Shown: piece after piece, positions 19,909 to 29,224 of the stretch | Numbering within the stretch: position 1 is the first letter of the stretch | Layout: each line of letters begins with the position of its first letter | Assembly: GCF_000307025.1 (NCBI RefSeq) | Contig: NC_018584.1 | Location: forward strand, 2,566,501-2,630,500 | From: Listeria monocytogenes ATCC 19117 | GTDB taxonomy: Bacteria; Bacillota; Bacilli; Lactobacillales; Listeriaceae | DNA length: 64,000 nucleotides | Reading direction: 5' to 3' | Translations under genes and position numbers: made by a program | Notes under the pieces: model-generated | The model's input: only the letters and a program-made list of their open reading frames with translations | What the model was told of the DNA's origin: nothing | The model's database searches: none

Positions 19909-20727
19909 CTAGCCAAAGTTACCAGAAATATAGTCTTCAGTTTGTTTTTGTTGCGGATTCGTGAAAAGTTCGGATGTTCCTGAGAATTCCACGACTTCCC
20001 CCAGATAGAAGAAAGAAGTGTAGTCGGATACACGAGCCGCTTGTTGCATATTATGCGTCACGATTATAATAGTATATTTATTTTTCAACTCATTAATTAA
20101 ATCTTCAATTTTGCTTGTCGAAATTGGATCAAGTGCAGATGCTGGCTCATCAAGTAACAATACTTTTGGCTGCATTGCGACAGCTCTAGCAATACAAAGA
20201 CGTTGTTGCTGCCCACCAGAAAGGGATAGTGCGCTTTTTCCTAAATCGTCTTTTACTTCGTCCCAAAGAGCTGCTCGACGCAAACTTTTCTCCACACGCT
20301 CCATAATTTCTTTTTTATTCTTCATGCCATGACGTTTGAGGCCAAAAGCAACATTTTCATAGATAGATTTCGTGAATGGATTTGGTTTTTGGAATACCAT
20401 GCCTATTTCTTTGCGAACATTGTATAAATCAACTTCTTTACGATTAATATTAATCCCATCGTATAAAATTTGACCTTCCATGCGGCAACCATCAATTTCA
20501 TCGTTCATTCGGTTTAATGCTCTTAAATATGTGGATTTACCGCAACCAGATGGTCCAATCAAAGCTGTCACTTTATTTTCCGGGAAGGTTAAATCAACAC
20601 CTTTAATTGCGTGATTATCGCCATAATATACGTGCAAATCCTCGGTCGCCATTGCAGCAGGAAGTGAATGAGGATCTGGTGTTGCTTGTAAAATTGTATT
20701 AATTTCAGGTTTCTTCGTTAACATCAT
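19909..20727 (-). CDS. pstB: Phosphate ABC transporter ATPase PstB (first copy)
   Basis: A 272-residue paralogue of the following pstB with an N-terminal extension of about 25 residues before the ABC domain. Walker [21 protein letters not shown]-loop [15 protein letters not shown], signature [13 protein letters not shown] and Walker [14 protein letters not shown] are intact. It follows pstA by 24 nt. Two adjacent ATGs are possible starts; both sit near AGGAGA. Confidence 0.95.
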   Translation of the reverse strand: MMLTKKPEINTILQATPDPHSLPAAMATEDLHVYYGDNHAIKGVDLTFPENKVTALIGPSGCGKSTYLRALNRMNDEIDGCRMEGQILYDGININRKEVDLYNVRKEIGMVFQKPNPFTKSIYENVAFGLKRHGMKNKKEIMERVEKSLRRAALWDEVKDDLGKSALSLSGGQQQRLCIARAVAMQPKVLLLDEPASALDPISTSKIEDLINELKNKYTIIIVTHNMQQAARVSDYTSFFYLGEVVEFSGTSELFTNPQQKQTEDYISGNFG

Positions 20728-20751
20728 TTAAAATCTCCTTTTCCTGGCTTT

Positions 20752-21636
20752 TTAAGACGAGGTCATGCGTTTATAAACAAATTTTCCAAGCAGGCGAGCT
20801 AAGACGTTGAAAAGTAATACGGAAAGAATTAATACCGCAGAAGCTCCGTCAGAAACGGCTTGTGCATCTGGCATAATTCCCTCACCATTAATTTTCCAAA
20901 TATGAACAGCTAATGTTTCTGCTGGGCGGAAAATATTTAGTGGTGAAGCTGGATTGACCGGATTCCAGTCAGTGAAATCAAGAATAGGTGTACTTTGACC
21001 GGCTGTGAAAATAAGCGCCGCTGCTTCACCAAATACCCGTCCTGCTGCTAAGATAACTCCGGTAATAATTGCCGGGAGTGCGGCTGGAACAAGTACTCGC
21101 GTGATTGTTTCCCATCTGGATAAACCTAGAGCAAGCCCTGCTTCACGCTGCGTGTTTGGAATAGCATTAAGTGCCTCTTCGACAACACGAATTAATAGTG
21201 GTAAATTGAAAATCGTTAGTGTAAGCGCCCCGGAAATAACCGAGAAGCTCCACCCCATTTGAATAACAAAAACAAGGAAACCGAATAGCCCTACGACAAT
21301 AGATGGAAGTGAGGAAAGCACTTCAATCGTTGTGCGAATTAAATCTGTAATCCAATTTTTACGCGCATATTCTGCCATATAAATTCCCGCACCGAGCGAG
21401 ATAGGAACAGAAATAATCATCGTAATAACGAGCATATAAAATGAATTCCAGATTTCAGGACCGATTCCGCCGCCAGCTTGGAACGACTGTGGTGGGGTCG
21501 TCAAAAACTTCCAGCTAAGTTGCGGAACACCTTTTACTAAAATATAGCCAAGTAAGCCAGCTAAAATAATGACAATTAATACAGCAATAGCATAGAAAAC
21601 GCCTGTCGCGATTTTATCTTTTGTTTTTACATTCAT
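20752..21636 (-). CDS. pstA: Phosphate ABC transporter permease PstA
   Basis: One of the two membrane subunits of the phosphate importer. The 294 residues contain six hydrophobic spans and the BPD_transp_1 EAA-type loop (EEALNAIPNTQREAGLALGLSRWETITRVLVP) that contacts PstB. The start overlaps the pstC stop by 4 nt (ATGA), a sign of coupled translation. Confidence 0.95.
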   Translation of the reverse strand: MNVKTKDKIATGVFYAIAVLIVIILAGLLGYILVKGVPQLSWKFLTTPPQSFQAGGGIGPEIWNSFYMLVITMIISVPISLGAGIYMAEYARKNWITDLIRTTIEVLSSLPSIVVGLFGFLVFVIQMGWSFSVISGALTLTIFNLPLLIRVVEEALNAIPNTQREAGLALGLSRWETITRVLVPAALPAIITGVILAAGRVFGEAAALIFTAGQSTPILDFTDWNPVNPASPLNIFRPAETLAVHIWKINGEGIMPDAQAVSDGASAVLILSVLLFNVLARLLGKFVYKRMTSS

Positions 21637-22583
21637 TTGACTTTCCTCCTACGTCCGATGAAGCGGATCACAATGATGAAGAATAGTGACATTGCGAGTA
21701 ACACCATTGCAAGTGACCAAAGGATATTATTATCAAGCGTCCCCATAACTGTATTTCCCATACCCATTGTTAAAATACTAGTTAATGTAGAAGCTGGCTC
21801 AAATAATGAGGTTGGAATAACAGCAGAGTTCCCAATAACCATTTGTACAGCAAGAGCTTCACCGAATGCACGAGCCATCCCGAATACAATCGCTGTCAAA
21901 ATTCCTGAACGCGAGCTACGAAGCACTACTTTCCAAATCGTCTGGAAACGTGTTGCGCCAAGTGCCAACGAAGCTTCTCGGTAGTGACGTGGAACAGATT
22001 TAATCGCATCTACGCTGAGTGAAGTAACAGTCGGCAAAATCATTACTGTTAAAACTACGGTCGCAGCGGCAATACCAAAGCCACTTCCCGAAATATGGTC
22101 ACGAATAAATGGAACGACAACACTTAGTCCAATGAATCCATAAACAACAGATGGAATACCAACTAAAAGTTCCATAACTGGTTGCAAAATCTTTTTCCCA
22201 AACTTAGGTGAGATTTCCACCATAAAAATGGCTGCACCGATTGCAAGTGGTCCTGCAATACAAGCGGCAAAAAGCGTTACTGCAAAAGAACCAATAATCA
22301 TTGGCAAAGCGCCAACTAGAGGATTTCCGTTTGCATCTTTTTGCGAAGGATTCCAGTCTGTTCCAGTTATAAAATCAACAAAAGACACTTTATTAACTGT
22401 AAATGTTGCTAAACCTTTCGATATAACAAAAAACAAAATAGACGCTGCGGCAATAACCATGATTGAAATACAGATGAATGTAATAATTTTGCCTCTAGTT
22501 TCTAGATGCGCCTTTTTAGAAGTTTGTGTAAGCTTCTTTTCTTTTATCGCTTCCAAGTCACGTAAGCTCCTTTCTCCTCCCAT
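21633..22583 (-). CDS. pstC: Phosphate ABC transporter permease PstC
   Basis: Partner permease of PstA. After a charged N-terminus the protein has six membrane spans and the EAA loop (DAIKSVPRHYREASLALGATRFQTIWKVVL). The ATG at 22583 is preferred (316 residues), since TTAGGAG lies 6 nt before it; the upstream ATG at 22598 has no site and lies right after a hairpin. It follows pstS with a stem-loop between them. Confidence 0.94.
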   Translation of the reverse strand: MGGERSLRDLEAIKEKKLTQTSKKAHLETRGKIITFICISIMVIAAASILFFVISKGLATFTVNKVSFVDFITGTDWNPSQKDANGNPLVGALPMIIGSFAVTLFAACIAGPLAIGAAIFMVEISPKFGKKILQPVMELLVGIPSVVYGFIGLSVVVPFIRDHISGSGFGIAAATVVLTVMILPTVTSLSVDAIKSVPRHYREASLALGATRFQTIWKVVLRSSRSGILTAIVFGMARAFGEALAVQMVIGNSAVIPTSLFEPASTLTSILTMGMGNTVMGTLDNNILWSLAMVLLAMSLFFIIVIRFIGRRRKVK

Positions 22584-22605
22584 GTTTACTCCTAACATGG
22601 GTATA

Positions 22606-22634
22606 CGTCTATCCCGGTATTACTAGGATAGACG
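22606..22634 (-). other. Stem-loop between pstS and pstC
   Basis: The perfect 9-bp inverted repeat CGTCTATCC / GGATAGACG (22606-22614 with 22626-22634) has no T-run after it, so it is more likely an mRNA-stabilising or processing stem than a terminator. Confidence 0.6.
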
Positions 22635-22649
22635 CCCATTTCATTCTTT

Positions 22650-23558
22650 TTATTTTACGTCAGTTAGTTTACCAGATGCATCACGTTCCACTTTCATGGA
22701 TTTGATTGATTGGTAACCAAGTTGTGGTACGATATTATTTTGTACTTCATCAGAAGTCATGTATTTTAAGAACGTTTTTGTTAAGCCTTTTGGTTCGCCA
22801 TTTGTATACATATGTTCATAAGACCAGATTTTCCAGTCGTTAGTTGCAACTTTATCTTCAGTTGGTTCAACGCCATCTAATGAAAGTCCAACTACGGAAG
22901 CGTCAATGTAAGAGAATGCTAGGTAGCTGATTGCTCCTGGAGTTTCGCTTACGATTTTACGAACTGTACCGGATGAATCTTGTTCTTGTGCTTTAACTGG
23001 TGTTTTACCATCAAGTCCCCATTTTTCGAAAGTAGCACGTGTTCCGCTTCCTTCCGCACGGTTGATGATTGTAATTTTTTCGTCTTTACCGCCAACGTCT
23101 TTCCAGTTAGTAGTTTTACCAGTGAAGATATCGATTAATTGTTGTTTTGTAATGTTTTTAACGCCTACATCTTTGTTTACTACTGGAGCCATTCCGACAA
23201 CTGCTACACGATGGTCAACCAGTTTCGAAGCATCTACGCCATCTTTTTCTTCAGCGAATACGTCCGAGTTACCAATTTCAACTGCGCCTTGTTGTACTTG
23301 TGTTAAACCAGTTCCAGAACCACCGCCTTGCACGTTGATTTGTGCTTTAGGGTTAGTGTTAATAAATTCTTTGGAAGCTGCTTCAACGAGTGGTTGAAGT
23401 GCAGTGGATCCGACTGCTGTTAATGAGCCAGAAACTTCTTTATCCCCTTTTGTTGATCCGTTTGCTTTATCTGATGAACTGCTGTCACTTCCACATGCTG
23501 CGAAGACAAGCATTACTGCTGCTAACATTGCTACTATTCCCAAATACTTCTTTTTCAT
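22650..23558 (-). CDS. pstS: Phosphate-binding lipoprotein PstS
   Basis: Extracellular phosphate receptor of the Pst importer. The 302-residue precursor has a lipoprotein signal peptide with Lys start, hydrophobic core and lipobox FAAC (Cys22), then a Ser/Asp-rich spacer. Phosphate-binding motifs are AVGSTALQPLV, GGGSGTGLTQVQQG and RAEGSGTRATFEKW. The anchoring diacylglycerol would be added by Lgt, also in this window. It is the first gene of the pst operon, with PhoP-box-like repeats upstream. Confidence 0.95.
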   Translation of the reverse strand: MKKKYLGIVAMLAAVMLVFAACGSDSSSSDKANGSTKGDKEVSGSLTAVGSTALQPLVEAASKEFINTNPKAQINVQGGGSGTGLTQVQQGAVEIGNSDVFAEEKDGVDASKLVDHRVAVVGMAPVVNKDVGVKNITKQQLIDIFTGKTTNWKDVGGKDEKITIINRAEGSGTRATFEKWGLDGKTPVKAQEQDSSGTVRKIVSETPGAISYLAFSYIDASVVGLSLDGVEPTEDKVATNDWKIWSYEHMYTNGEPKGLTKTFLKYMTSDEVQNNIVPQLGYQSIKSMKVERDASGKLTDVK

Positions 23559-23606
23559 TATCTTATTCCCACCTTGTTTTTTTAATTGTTATTCCTTACA
23601 AGTATT

Positions 23607-23688
23607 ACTATAACGTCTGAGATTTAAGGTGGTGTGTAGCTAATGTTAAGTAATTGTAAATAACCACATTTTTTGTCGAAAATGTAAA
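23607..23688 (-). promoter_or_regulatory. pstS promoter with PhoP-box-like direct repeats
   Basis: On the - strand TTTACA-N5-TTAACA (23660 down to 23644) has the 11-bp period of B. subtilis PhoP boxes (TT[A/C/T]A[C/T]A), with a further TTTACA at 23688-23683. A TATAGT -10 lies at 23612-23607 without a good -35, as expected for an activator-dependent promoter. Confidence 0.65.
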
Positions 23689-23763
23689 CTTTTTTATGAA
23701 TATCTTTCAAACAGAAGGCAAACTAGTAAATTATTACACCAAATTTGTTTCTTTCGTAAATAA

Positions 23764-23813
23764 AATAAAAATATCCTGTCTGAAAGATTACATTCTTTCA
23801 AACAGGATATTTG
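23764..23813 (-). terminator. Terminator of phoPR
   Basis: On the - strand a stem of about 17 bp (ATATCCTGTTTGAAAG with CTTTCAGACAGGATAT) is followed by TTTTTATTTTATTT. It lies directly after the phoR stop. Confidence 0.88.
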
Positions 23814-25589
23814 TTAGGCTTTTTTTGGTAAAGTGACGCGGAAGGTCGAGCCAACTTCTTCTTGGCTTTCTACTTCGATTCGCCCACCACAGTTTTCAAC
23901 TAAATGTTTGACGATGGAAAGTCCAAGTCCAGTGCCTCCTGAGTGTCTGCTGCGGGCTTTATCCACTCGGTAGAATCGTTCAAACACGCGGTCAATATCT
24001 TTAGCCGGGATGCCAATTCCGTTATCAGTTACTTCTATTATAACTTCTGCCTCTTGCTCGATTAATTTAACTTCTACTTTTCCATCGACTGGGGTGTAGT
24101 TGATTGCATTAGAAAGCAAGTTAATTACTATCTGTTGCAGCTTGTCACGATCTGTTTCAATCATAACGGATGCACTTGTTTTTTCTGGAATGGTTACTCG
24201 AATATTTTTTTCGGTCGCCATTTCAAAAATAGTGCGAGCAGATTGTTCAATTACCTCGTCAACGTCAACCAGCTCAACGTTTTCCGCGACCGGATTTTGT
24301 TCAATTCTAGAAAGTGCGAGAATATCCATAATCAAACGGTGCAATCGATCACTTTCTTCTTTAATAATCGTTAGGAATTTTTTTAGTAGCACTTCGTCGT
24401 ACATTGCGCCGTCAAGTAATGTTTCCGCGAATCCTTTGAGAGCCGTCACGGGTGTTTTTAATTCATGAGAAACGTTGGTGACAAATTCAGAACGAACATT
24501 TTCCAAATGACGAATTTGAGTGATATCATGCAGTAATAAAATAATCCCAGTAATTTCCCCATTCTCCCCTAAAATTGGAGAAACACTTGCATCCAAAATC
24601 ATTTCGCGCGGGAAATAAAGAATAATTTCTTTTTGTTGAATGGTTTTTGTTTCAAAAGTCGCTTCTATCAACTGGCTCAGTGCAAAACTTTTAATTACTT
24701 CATAAAATGGTTTGCCGGTGATTTCTGTCTCTCCTAAAATTTGATACATGGTGCGGTTGGTCATGATGACTTGTTTATCGACATTAATCAGCATTACGCC
24801 ACTTACTAAGTTTTGGACAATAGCATTAAGTCGTTGCTCATTTTGCTTAATTTCAAACATTTGCGTTTCCAAGCTTTCTGCTAATGTGTTTACACTGATG
24901 GAGAGATCTTGAAGTTCTCCGCTTATTTTACCGTGGATGCGACTATCGTATTTATGATTGGCCAAATCTGTAGAGACTTCGATGATTTCGCGAACTGGTC
25001 TAGTGATTTTTCTAGCAATAAAAACACTGATTGCTGCGATAATTACAAGTGCAATACCGAAAATAAGCGCTAAGTTCCCCCAGAGTTTAGCAACCGCCGC
25101 ATCAACAGATTCAAGTGAAATCGAAATTCTCAGTACACCATCTGTTTTGCCTTGATGTTTAACAGGAACCGCGACATAAAGCATACTATAACCAAGTGAA
25201 TCACTTTCACGGATTGAAATACCAACGCTTTCCCCTTTTTTCAGAATATCTGTTACTTCGGGGCGATTCATATGGTTATCAAGTTTTTCTGGGTCTTTTT
25301 TTGTATCAGCTACCACGTCGCCTTTGCTATCGATCACCGTAATGCGTGCATCAATATCCTCGCCAAGTGGATCAAGACTTTTTTGGATAGTTGCGGCATC
25401 TTTATCTAAATCTAAATTCTCCATATTAGTTGTTTGAAGCAGAATTTTTGCGTCATCTTCTAATTGATTTTCTTTCATATTTAAGTACGTTGATTTCATT
25501 AGTTCCCCGGAAAAAACGCCAACAATAACCATCACAACGAAAAATAAGATAAAAAAGGATAACCCGATTTTCAGCCATAATTTCTTCAT
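23814..25589 (-). CDS. phoR: Phosphate-sensing histidine kinase PhoR
   Basis: Membrane sensor kinase for phosphate starvation. Order in the 591 residues: membrane segment 8-30; extracellular sensor about 31-160; second membrane segment about 165-188; HAMP linker; PAS domain about 245-355; HisKA with the phosphoacceptor His in NVSHELKTPVTALKG; HATPase with N-box LLSNAINYTP, G1 DNGIGIP and G2 GGTGLGLSIVKH. Its ATG shares one base with the phoP stop (TAATG), so translation is coupled. Confidence 0.95.
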   Translation of the reverse strand: MKKLWLKIGLSFFILFFVVMVIVGVFSGELMKSTYLNMKENQLEDDAKILLQTTNMENLDLDKDAATIQKSLDPLGEDIDARITVIDSKGDVVADTKKDPEKLDNHMNRPEVTDILKKGESVGISIRESDSLGYSMLYVAVPVKHQGKTDGVLRISISLESVDAAVAKLWGNLALIFGIALVIIAAISVFIARKITRPVREIIEVSTDLANHKYDSRIHGKISGELQDLSISVNTLAESLETQMFEIKQNEQRLNAIVQNLVSGVMLINVDKQVIMTNRTMYQILGETEITGKPFYEVIKSFALSQLIEATFETKTIQQKEIILYFPREMILDASVSPILGENGEITGIILLLHDITQIRHLENVRSEFVTNVSHELKTPVTALKGFAETLLDGAMYDEVLLKKFLTIIKEESDRLHRLIMDILALSRIEQNPVAENVELVDVDEVIEQSARTIFEMATEKNIRVTIPEKTSASVMIETDRDKLQQIVINLLSNAINYTPVDGKVEVKLIEQEAEVIIEVTDNGIGIPAKDIDRVFERFYRVDKARSRHSGGTGLGLSIVKHLVENCGGRIEVESQEEVGSTFRVTLPKKA

Positions 25590-26311
25590 TATTTCACGTT
25601 CTCCATTTTATAACCGAAGCCACGAATTGTTTTGATGTATTTAGGTTGTTTTGTATCTAGTTCGATTTTATCGCGCAAATGGCTGACATGAACGTCTACA
25701 ATTCGGGTTTCTCCAACGTAATCATAGTTCCAGACAGTATCGAGCAATTGGTCTCTAGAGAAAACTTTGCCACGATGATTTGCCAAGAATAGCAATAACT
25801 CAAATTCTTTTGGCGTTAAATCAAGTAAATCATCTTGTAAATACACTTCATAACTATCTGGCAAAATTTTCAAATCACCAATTAATATCGTAGCTTCCGA
25901 ATCTTCGGTTATTTCTTCTATTATTTCGGCTTTTCCTTCTGTTCGACGCAAGATTGCTTTAATTCTTGCAACTACTTCTCTTGGGCTAAACGGTTTAGTC
26001 ATATAGTCATCTGCTCCAAGTTCCAGTCCGATAATTTTATCTAATTCTTCATCTTTTGCCGTTAACATTAAAATTGGCACATTTACTTTATCTTGGCGAA
26101 GTTTTTTTGTTACTTCGATTCCGTCCATCTCAGGAAGCATTAAATCAAGCACAATTAAATCTGGTTTTTCGGACAAAGCGAGTTCGTATCCGGTTCTGCC
26201 GTCTTCTGCTGTTACCACATCAAACCCAGCTTTTTCAATGTTAAATTGCAGTAACGTAACAATAGAAGCTTCATCATCAACTACAAGAATTTTTACCAAC
26301 GTACTTCCCAT
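25589..26311 (-). CDS. phoP: Phosphate response regulator PhoP
   Basis: OmpR-family response regulator. The receiver domain has the acidic pair in VVDDEAS, the phosphoacceptor Asp in IVLDLMLP, and the conserved Thr/Lys (MLTAKDE, TKPFSP); the winged-helix domain ends in IRGFGYKME. The start is uncertain: a GTG at 26329 lies almost at the predicted transcription start and is unlikely; ATG 26311 (240 residues, reported) has its G-rich site too close; TTG 26299 gives the family-typical MVKILVVDDE start with GGGAAG upstream. Confidence 0.94.
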   Translation of the reverse strand: MGSTLVKILVVDDEASIVTLLQFNIEKAGFDVVTAEDGRTGYELALSEKPDLIVLDLMLPEMDGIEVTKKLRQDKVNVPILMLTAKDEELDKIIGLELGADDYMTKPFSPREVVARIKAILRRTEGKAEIIEEITEDSEATILIGDLKILPDSYEVYLQDDLLDLTPKEFELLLFLANHRGKVFSRDQLLDTVWNYDYVGETRIVDVHVSHLRDKIELDTKQPKYIKTIRGFGYKMENVK

Positions 26312-26332
26312 CCCTTCTTTATGTAACACTTT

Positions 26333-26350
26333 TATCTAAAATATAGCATG
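26333..26350 (-). promoter_or_regulatory. Extended -10 promoter of phoPR
   Basis: On the - strand TGCTATATT (TATATT at 26345-26340 with TG upstream) forms an extended -10 element. Transcription would begin near 26333, which argues against the GTG at 26329 as the start codon. Confidence 0.5.
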
Positions 26351-26401
26351 AATTAACCTTTTTCGGGTAGAAATGCCTTTATATTAATCTTATCTTTACA
26401 A

Positions 26402-26442
26402 AAACTTAAAACACCAATGCTGCTTTCAAACAACACTGGTGT
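26402..26442 (-). terminator. Terminator after the minJ-like gene
   Basis: The 9-bp stem ACACCAGTG / CATTGGTGT (one G-U pair) is followed on the - strand by TTTTAAGTTTTT. Confidence 0.72.
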
Positions 26443-26449
26443 CCTAAAA

Positions 26450-27625
26450 TTATCTTGGCTCTACTAATAACAAACCAAGTTCAAATGATTCATTCTCATA
26501 AAGTGCTGTTTGTTCAAAACGTGGTTCACCAGCGTTATCAATTACTTTCAGCTTACAAAATGCTCGGTTTAAGTTTAGCGCTTCGTAAAGTTCCTCGCGA
26601 GTACGCACTGGTCGACTGTTTACTTCTGTAATTTTTTCACCAGCTTTCAAGTTTAGTCGCGCAGACGGAGTGGCCGCACGAGCACCCAGAACTACAAGCC
26701 CATCTGGCTGAGGACCAAATTTCTTTGGTGCTAATTTTTCGGAACGATAATGGCGATAAGAAATCCAAAATCGACCAATTACAGCGAACATGAAAGCGAA
26801 CAATGTCAGTACTGGCATCACAATTCCTAATAAACCAGCTACAGCAATAATTGTCGCTAATGTTGTTACCTCAACAGCAATTTTACGGCTTGCTTCTTCC
26901 GGAAGTTGTGTCTGTACTTGTTGTTGGAAGCCGATGAATAACGGTAAAATGATTAATGAATACGACTGCGAACCAATAGCAAAGACTGGCCACCACTCAA
27001 AAATTTTCGTAAACACATCTCCTGGTAAAAACATAACAATCGGTACAAACCATAATTTTCTTAATTGAAAGGAACCGATTAATTTACCGCGCTTACTTTT
27101 CCGAAGAGATGGAGAGGGATTTTTTGCGCTTGTATACTGGATTAAGAAAGCTTCTACAAATAACAATACTGCGAGCAGAAATGTCATGGAAATCATAAAG
27201 TTATCAATAAAAATCGAGTCATACGTGAATGCCTCATTCGTAAACGGTGCTAAACTCACATCAAAATAATAGCAGAAATAAAAAATCAAACTCGTAATAC
27301 CGATAGTAAATGCCGTTGAACTCAAACGGAACATCCCTACAATTAGTAAGAAACAAGCTACTACATTAAAAATAGCAACCCACTCTATCATCACACCAAA
27401 TCCAATGAGCGAGGTAACAACAGAAATAGCTAATCCAAATAACAAACTCACACCAAAGAAACTTTTCAATTCTAACCAAGGTGAATAAATACTGATACTA
27501 AATGATTTCCGTTCCCACCTCACACGGTTAAAACCAGCCAGTATCGCTAAAAGAATTCCTACATACAATGCTGGTTGTAGAAGTAGTCTCCCTATTCCAT
27601 TTAGTATTTCAACAAAAACATCCAT
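26450..27625 (-). CDS. minJ: MinJ-like membrane protein with C-terminal PDZ domain
   Basis: A 391-residue protein with about eight membrane segments spread over residues 10-290 and a C-terminal PDZ-like domain at about 310-385 (GLVVLGARAATPSARLNLKAGEKITEVN). Length, topology and position near ftsEX match B. subtilis MinJ, which links DivIVA to MinCD at septa. The assignment rests on architecture and synteny; the PDZ part alone would also fit other polytopic PDZ proteins. A 27-nt gap separates it from the cardiolipin synthase gene upstream. Confidence 0.75.
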   Translation of the reverse strand: MDVFVEILNGIGRLLLQPALYVGILLAILAGFNRVRWERKSFSISIYSPWLELKSFFGVSLLFGLAISVVTSLIGFGVMIEWVAIFNVVACFLLIVGMFRLSSTAFTIGITSLIFYFCYYFDVSLAPFTNEAFTYDSIFIDNFMISMTFLLAVLLFVEAFLIQYTSAKNPSPSLRKSKRGKLIGSFQLRKLWFVPIVMFLPGDVFTKIFEWWPVFAIGSQSYSLIILPLFIGFQQQVQTQLPEEASRKIAVEVTTLATIIAVAGLLGIVMPVLTLFAFMFAVIGRFWISYRHYRSEKLAPKKFGPQPDGLVVLGARAATPSARLNLKAGEKITEVNSRPVRTREELYEALNLNRAFCKLKVIDNAGEPRFEQTALYENESFELGLLLVEPR

Positions 27626-27652
27626 TTTCTACACCAGCTTTCCCTAATACTT

Positions 27653-29101
27653 CTATAATATAGGCGATAAAAGTCGGCTTACCGCTTCTTTAAATTTAAT
27701 CCATAAAGATCGTTTTGCATATAATTCAGGTGTTAGTTGATACGATTTTAGAATATCTTCCAAAAAGGCATCTTCTAGTTTTTGCACCATTTGTTTTTCA
27801 TAAATAAAAGCATTTACTTCAAAATTAAGTCGGAAACTCCGGAAATCCATATTCGCGGTTCCAACTGAAGCAATTTCGCCATCTACAACGAGTGTTTTCG
27901 CGTGGATAAAACCATTATCATAAATAAAGATTTTCGCTCCCGTTTCCATTAATTCACCGGCGTAGTTAGTAGTTGCGCGGTAAACAAAAGCATGGTCTGG
28001 CTTATTAGGAATCATAACCCTGACATCTACCCCAGAAAGTGCTGCGATTTTGATTGCTTCAAGCAAACTTGCATCTGGAATAAAATAAGGTGATTGTAAA
28101 TAAATTGTTTTTTTAGCAGCATTGATCATTTTGATGTAACCATTTTTGATTTGTTGCCATTCGGAATCAGGACCACTCGAAACAATTTGCATACTTGTAT
28201 GACCTTTCCCATGAAAAGTCGGGAAGTATCGCGCTTTGTAATCAATTTTATGTGTGGATGATGCAGAATTCCAGTCCATAATAAAGCGAGTTTGCATCGC
28301 ATAAACAGCTTTTCCATGTACACGTAAATGTGTATCACGCCAGTAACCAAATTTCTTCGATGCCCCAAGATATTCATCACCAATATTAAAACCACCAATA
28401 TAACCAACATCTCCATCGATTATAGCCAATTTCCGGTGATTTCGGTAGTTGAGACGAAAGTTAATCAATGGTAATTTAGACGGAAAAAAAGGTCTAACTA
28501 GACCACCATTTTTTTGAAACGTACGGAAAAATGATTTTTTCGTTGTCCTTGAACCCATTGCATCATAAATAATTTTCACATTTAAACCTTCTGCTGCTTT
28601 TCTTTCCAGCACGCGCATTAAGCGATTGCCTAGTTCATCAGAATGGAAAATATAATAGATGAGATGTATATGATCTTTCGCTTTTTCAATATCAGCAATT
28701 AGCGCATCGAATTTCTCATGTCCATCTACAAAAAGTTCCACTTCATTGTCTTGCGTTAAAATAGCACCATCGTTTACGAGTAATAAATAGATTAAATCAC
28801 GATGTTTTTTCACATTCGGATCGCTAAATGGAAATTCTTTTTGCCGTATCATTTCTATTTGATTGGCAGTAGATTCCTGTATCCCAATTTTTTCTTGTCC
28901 CTTCCAATCGAAAATCTTTTTGCCTGATAATTTTCTCCCAAAAATCAAATAGATAATGAAACCAAATATCGGAACAAAAGTTAAGACTAGCAACCAAGCC
29001 CAAGTGGCGGATGTATCGCGTCTTTCTAAGAAGACCGTCACTGCCGCAAAGAATACATTTAAAATTAGCAAAATCACTAATAGATAAGCCAACAGTCCCA
29101 T
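27653..29101 (-). CDS. cls: Cardiolipin synthase (phospholipase D family)
   Basis: Membrane enzyme that condenses phosphatidylglycerol to cardiolipin. The 482-residue protein starts at ATG 29101 behind AGGGGG, has two N-terminal membrane segments (about 2-22 and 33-53), and two HKD motifs: HRKLAIIDGDVGYIGGFNIGDE and HAKTLVVDGEIASVGTANMD. Both PLD active-site sets are complete. The gene following it encodes the MinJ-like protein; cardiolipin and division-site proteins both concentrate at poles, but a functional link is only suggested. Confidence 0.94.
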   Translation of the reverse strand: MGLLAYLLVILLILNVFFAAVTVFLERRDTSATWAWLLVLTFVPIFGFIIYLIFGRKLSGKKIFDWKGQEKIGIQESTANQIEMIRQKEFPFSDPNVKKHRDLIYLLLVNDGAILTQDNEVELFVDGHEKFDALIADIEKAKDHIHLIYYIFHSDELGNRLMRVLERKAAEGLNVKIIYDAMGSRTTKKSFFRTFQKNGGLVRPFFPSKLPLINFRLNYRNHRKLAIIDGDVGYIGGFNIGDEYLGASKKFGYWRDTHLRVHGKAVYAMQTRFIMDWNSASSTHKIDYKARYFPTFHGKGHTSMQIVSSGPDSEWQQIKNGYIKMINAAKKTIYLQSPYFIPDASLLEAIKIAALSGVDVRVMIPNKPDHAFVYRATTNYAGELMETGAKIFIYDNGFIHAKTLVVDGEIASVGTANMDFRSFRLNFEVNAFIYEKQMVQKLEDAFLEDILKSYQLTPELYAKRSLWIKFKEAVSRLLSPIL

Positions 29102-29187
29102 TGTGTTCCCCCTTTTCTTACACAAACTGATAGTAGTATCATATCATAAAATCTGCAATTAGCCTATTCCAGTTCGTTTCAACACAA

Positions 29188-29222
29188 GAAAAAAACCATT
29201 GATTTTTCATCAATGGTTTTTG
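29188..29222 (-). terminator. Terminator of the M23 hydrolase gene
   Basis: The perfect stem AAAAACCATTGAT / ATCAATGGTTTTT with a 5-nt loop lies directly after the stop at 29225, with further T on the - strand. Confidence 0.88.
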
Positions 29223-29224
29223 AA

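Noticed and set aside
23703-23719. CTTTCAAACAG copy upstream of pstS resembling one arm of the phoR terminator
   Set aside because: A single short repeat in AT-rich DNA with no partner arm nearby; probably chance.
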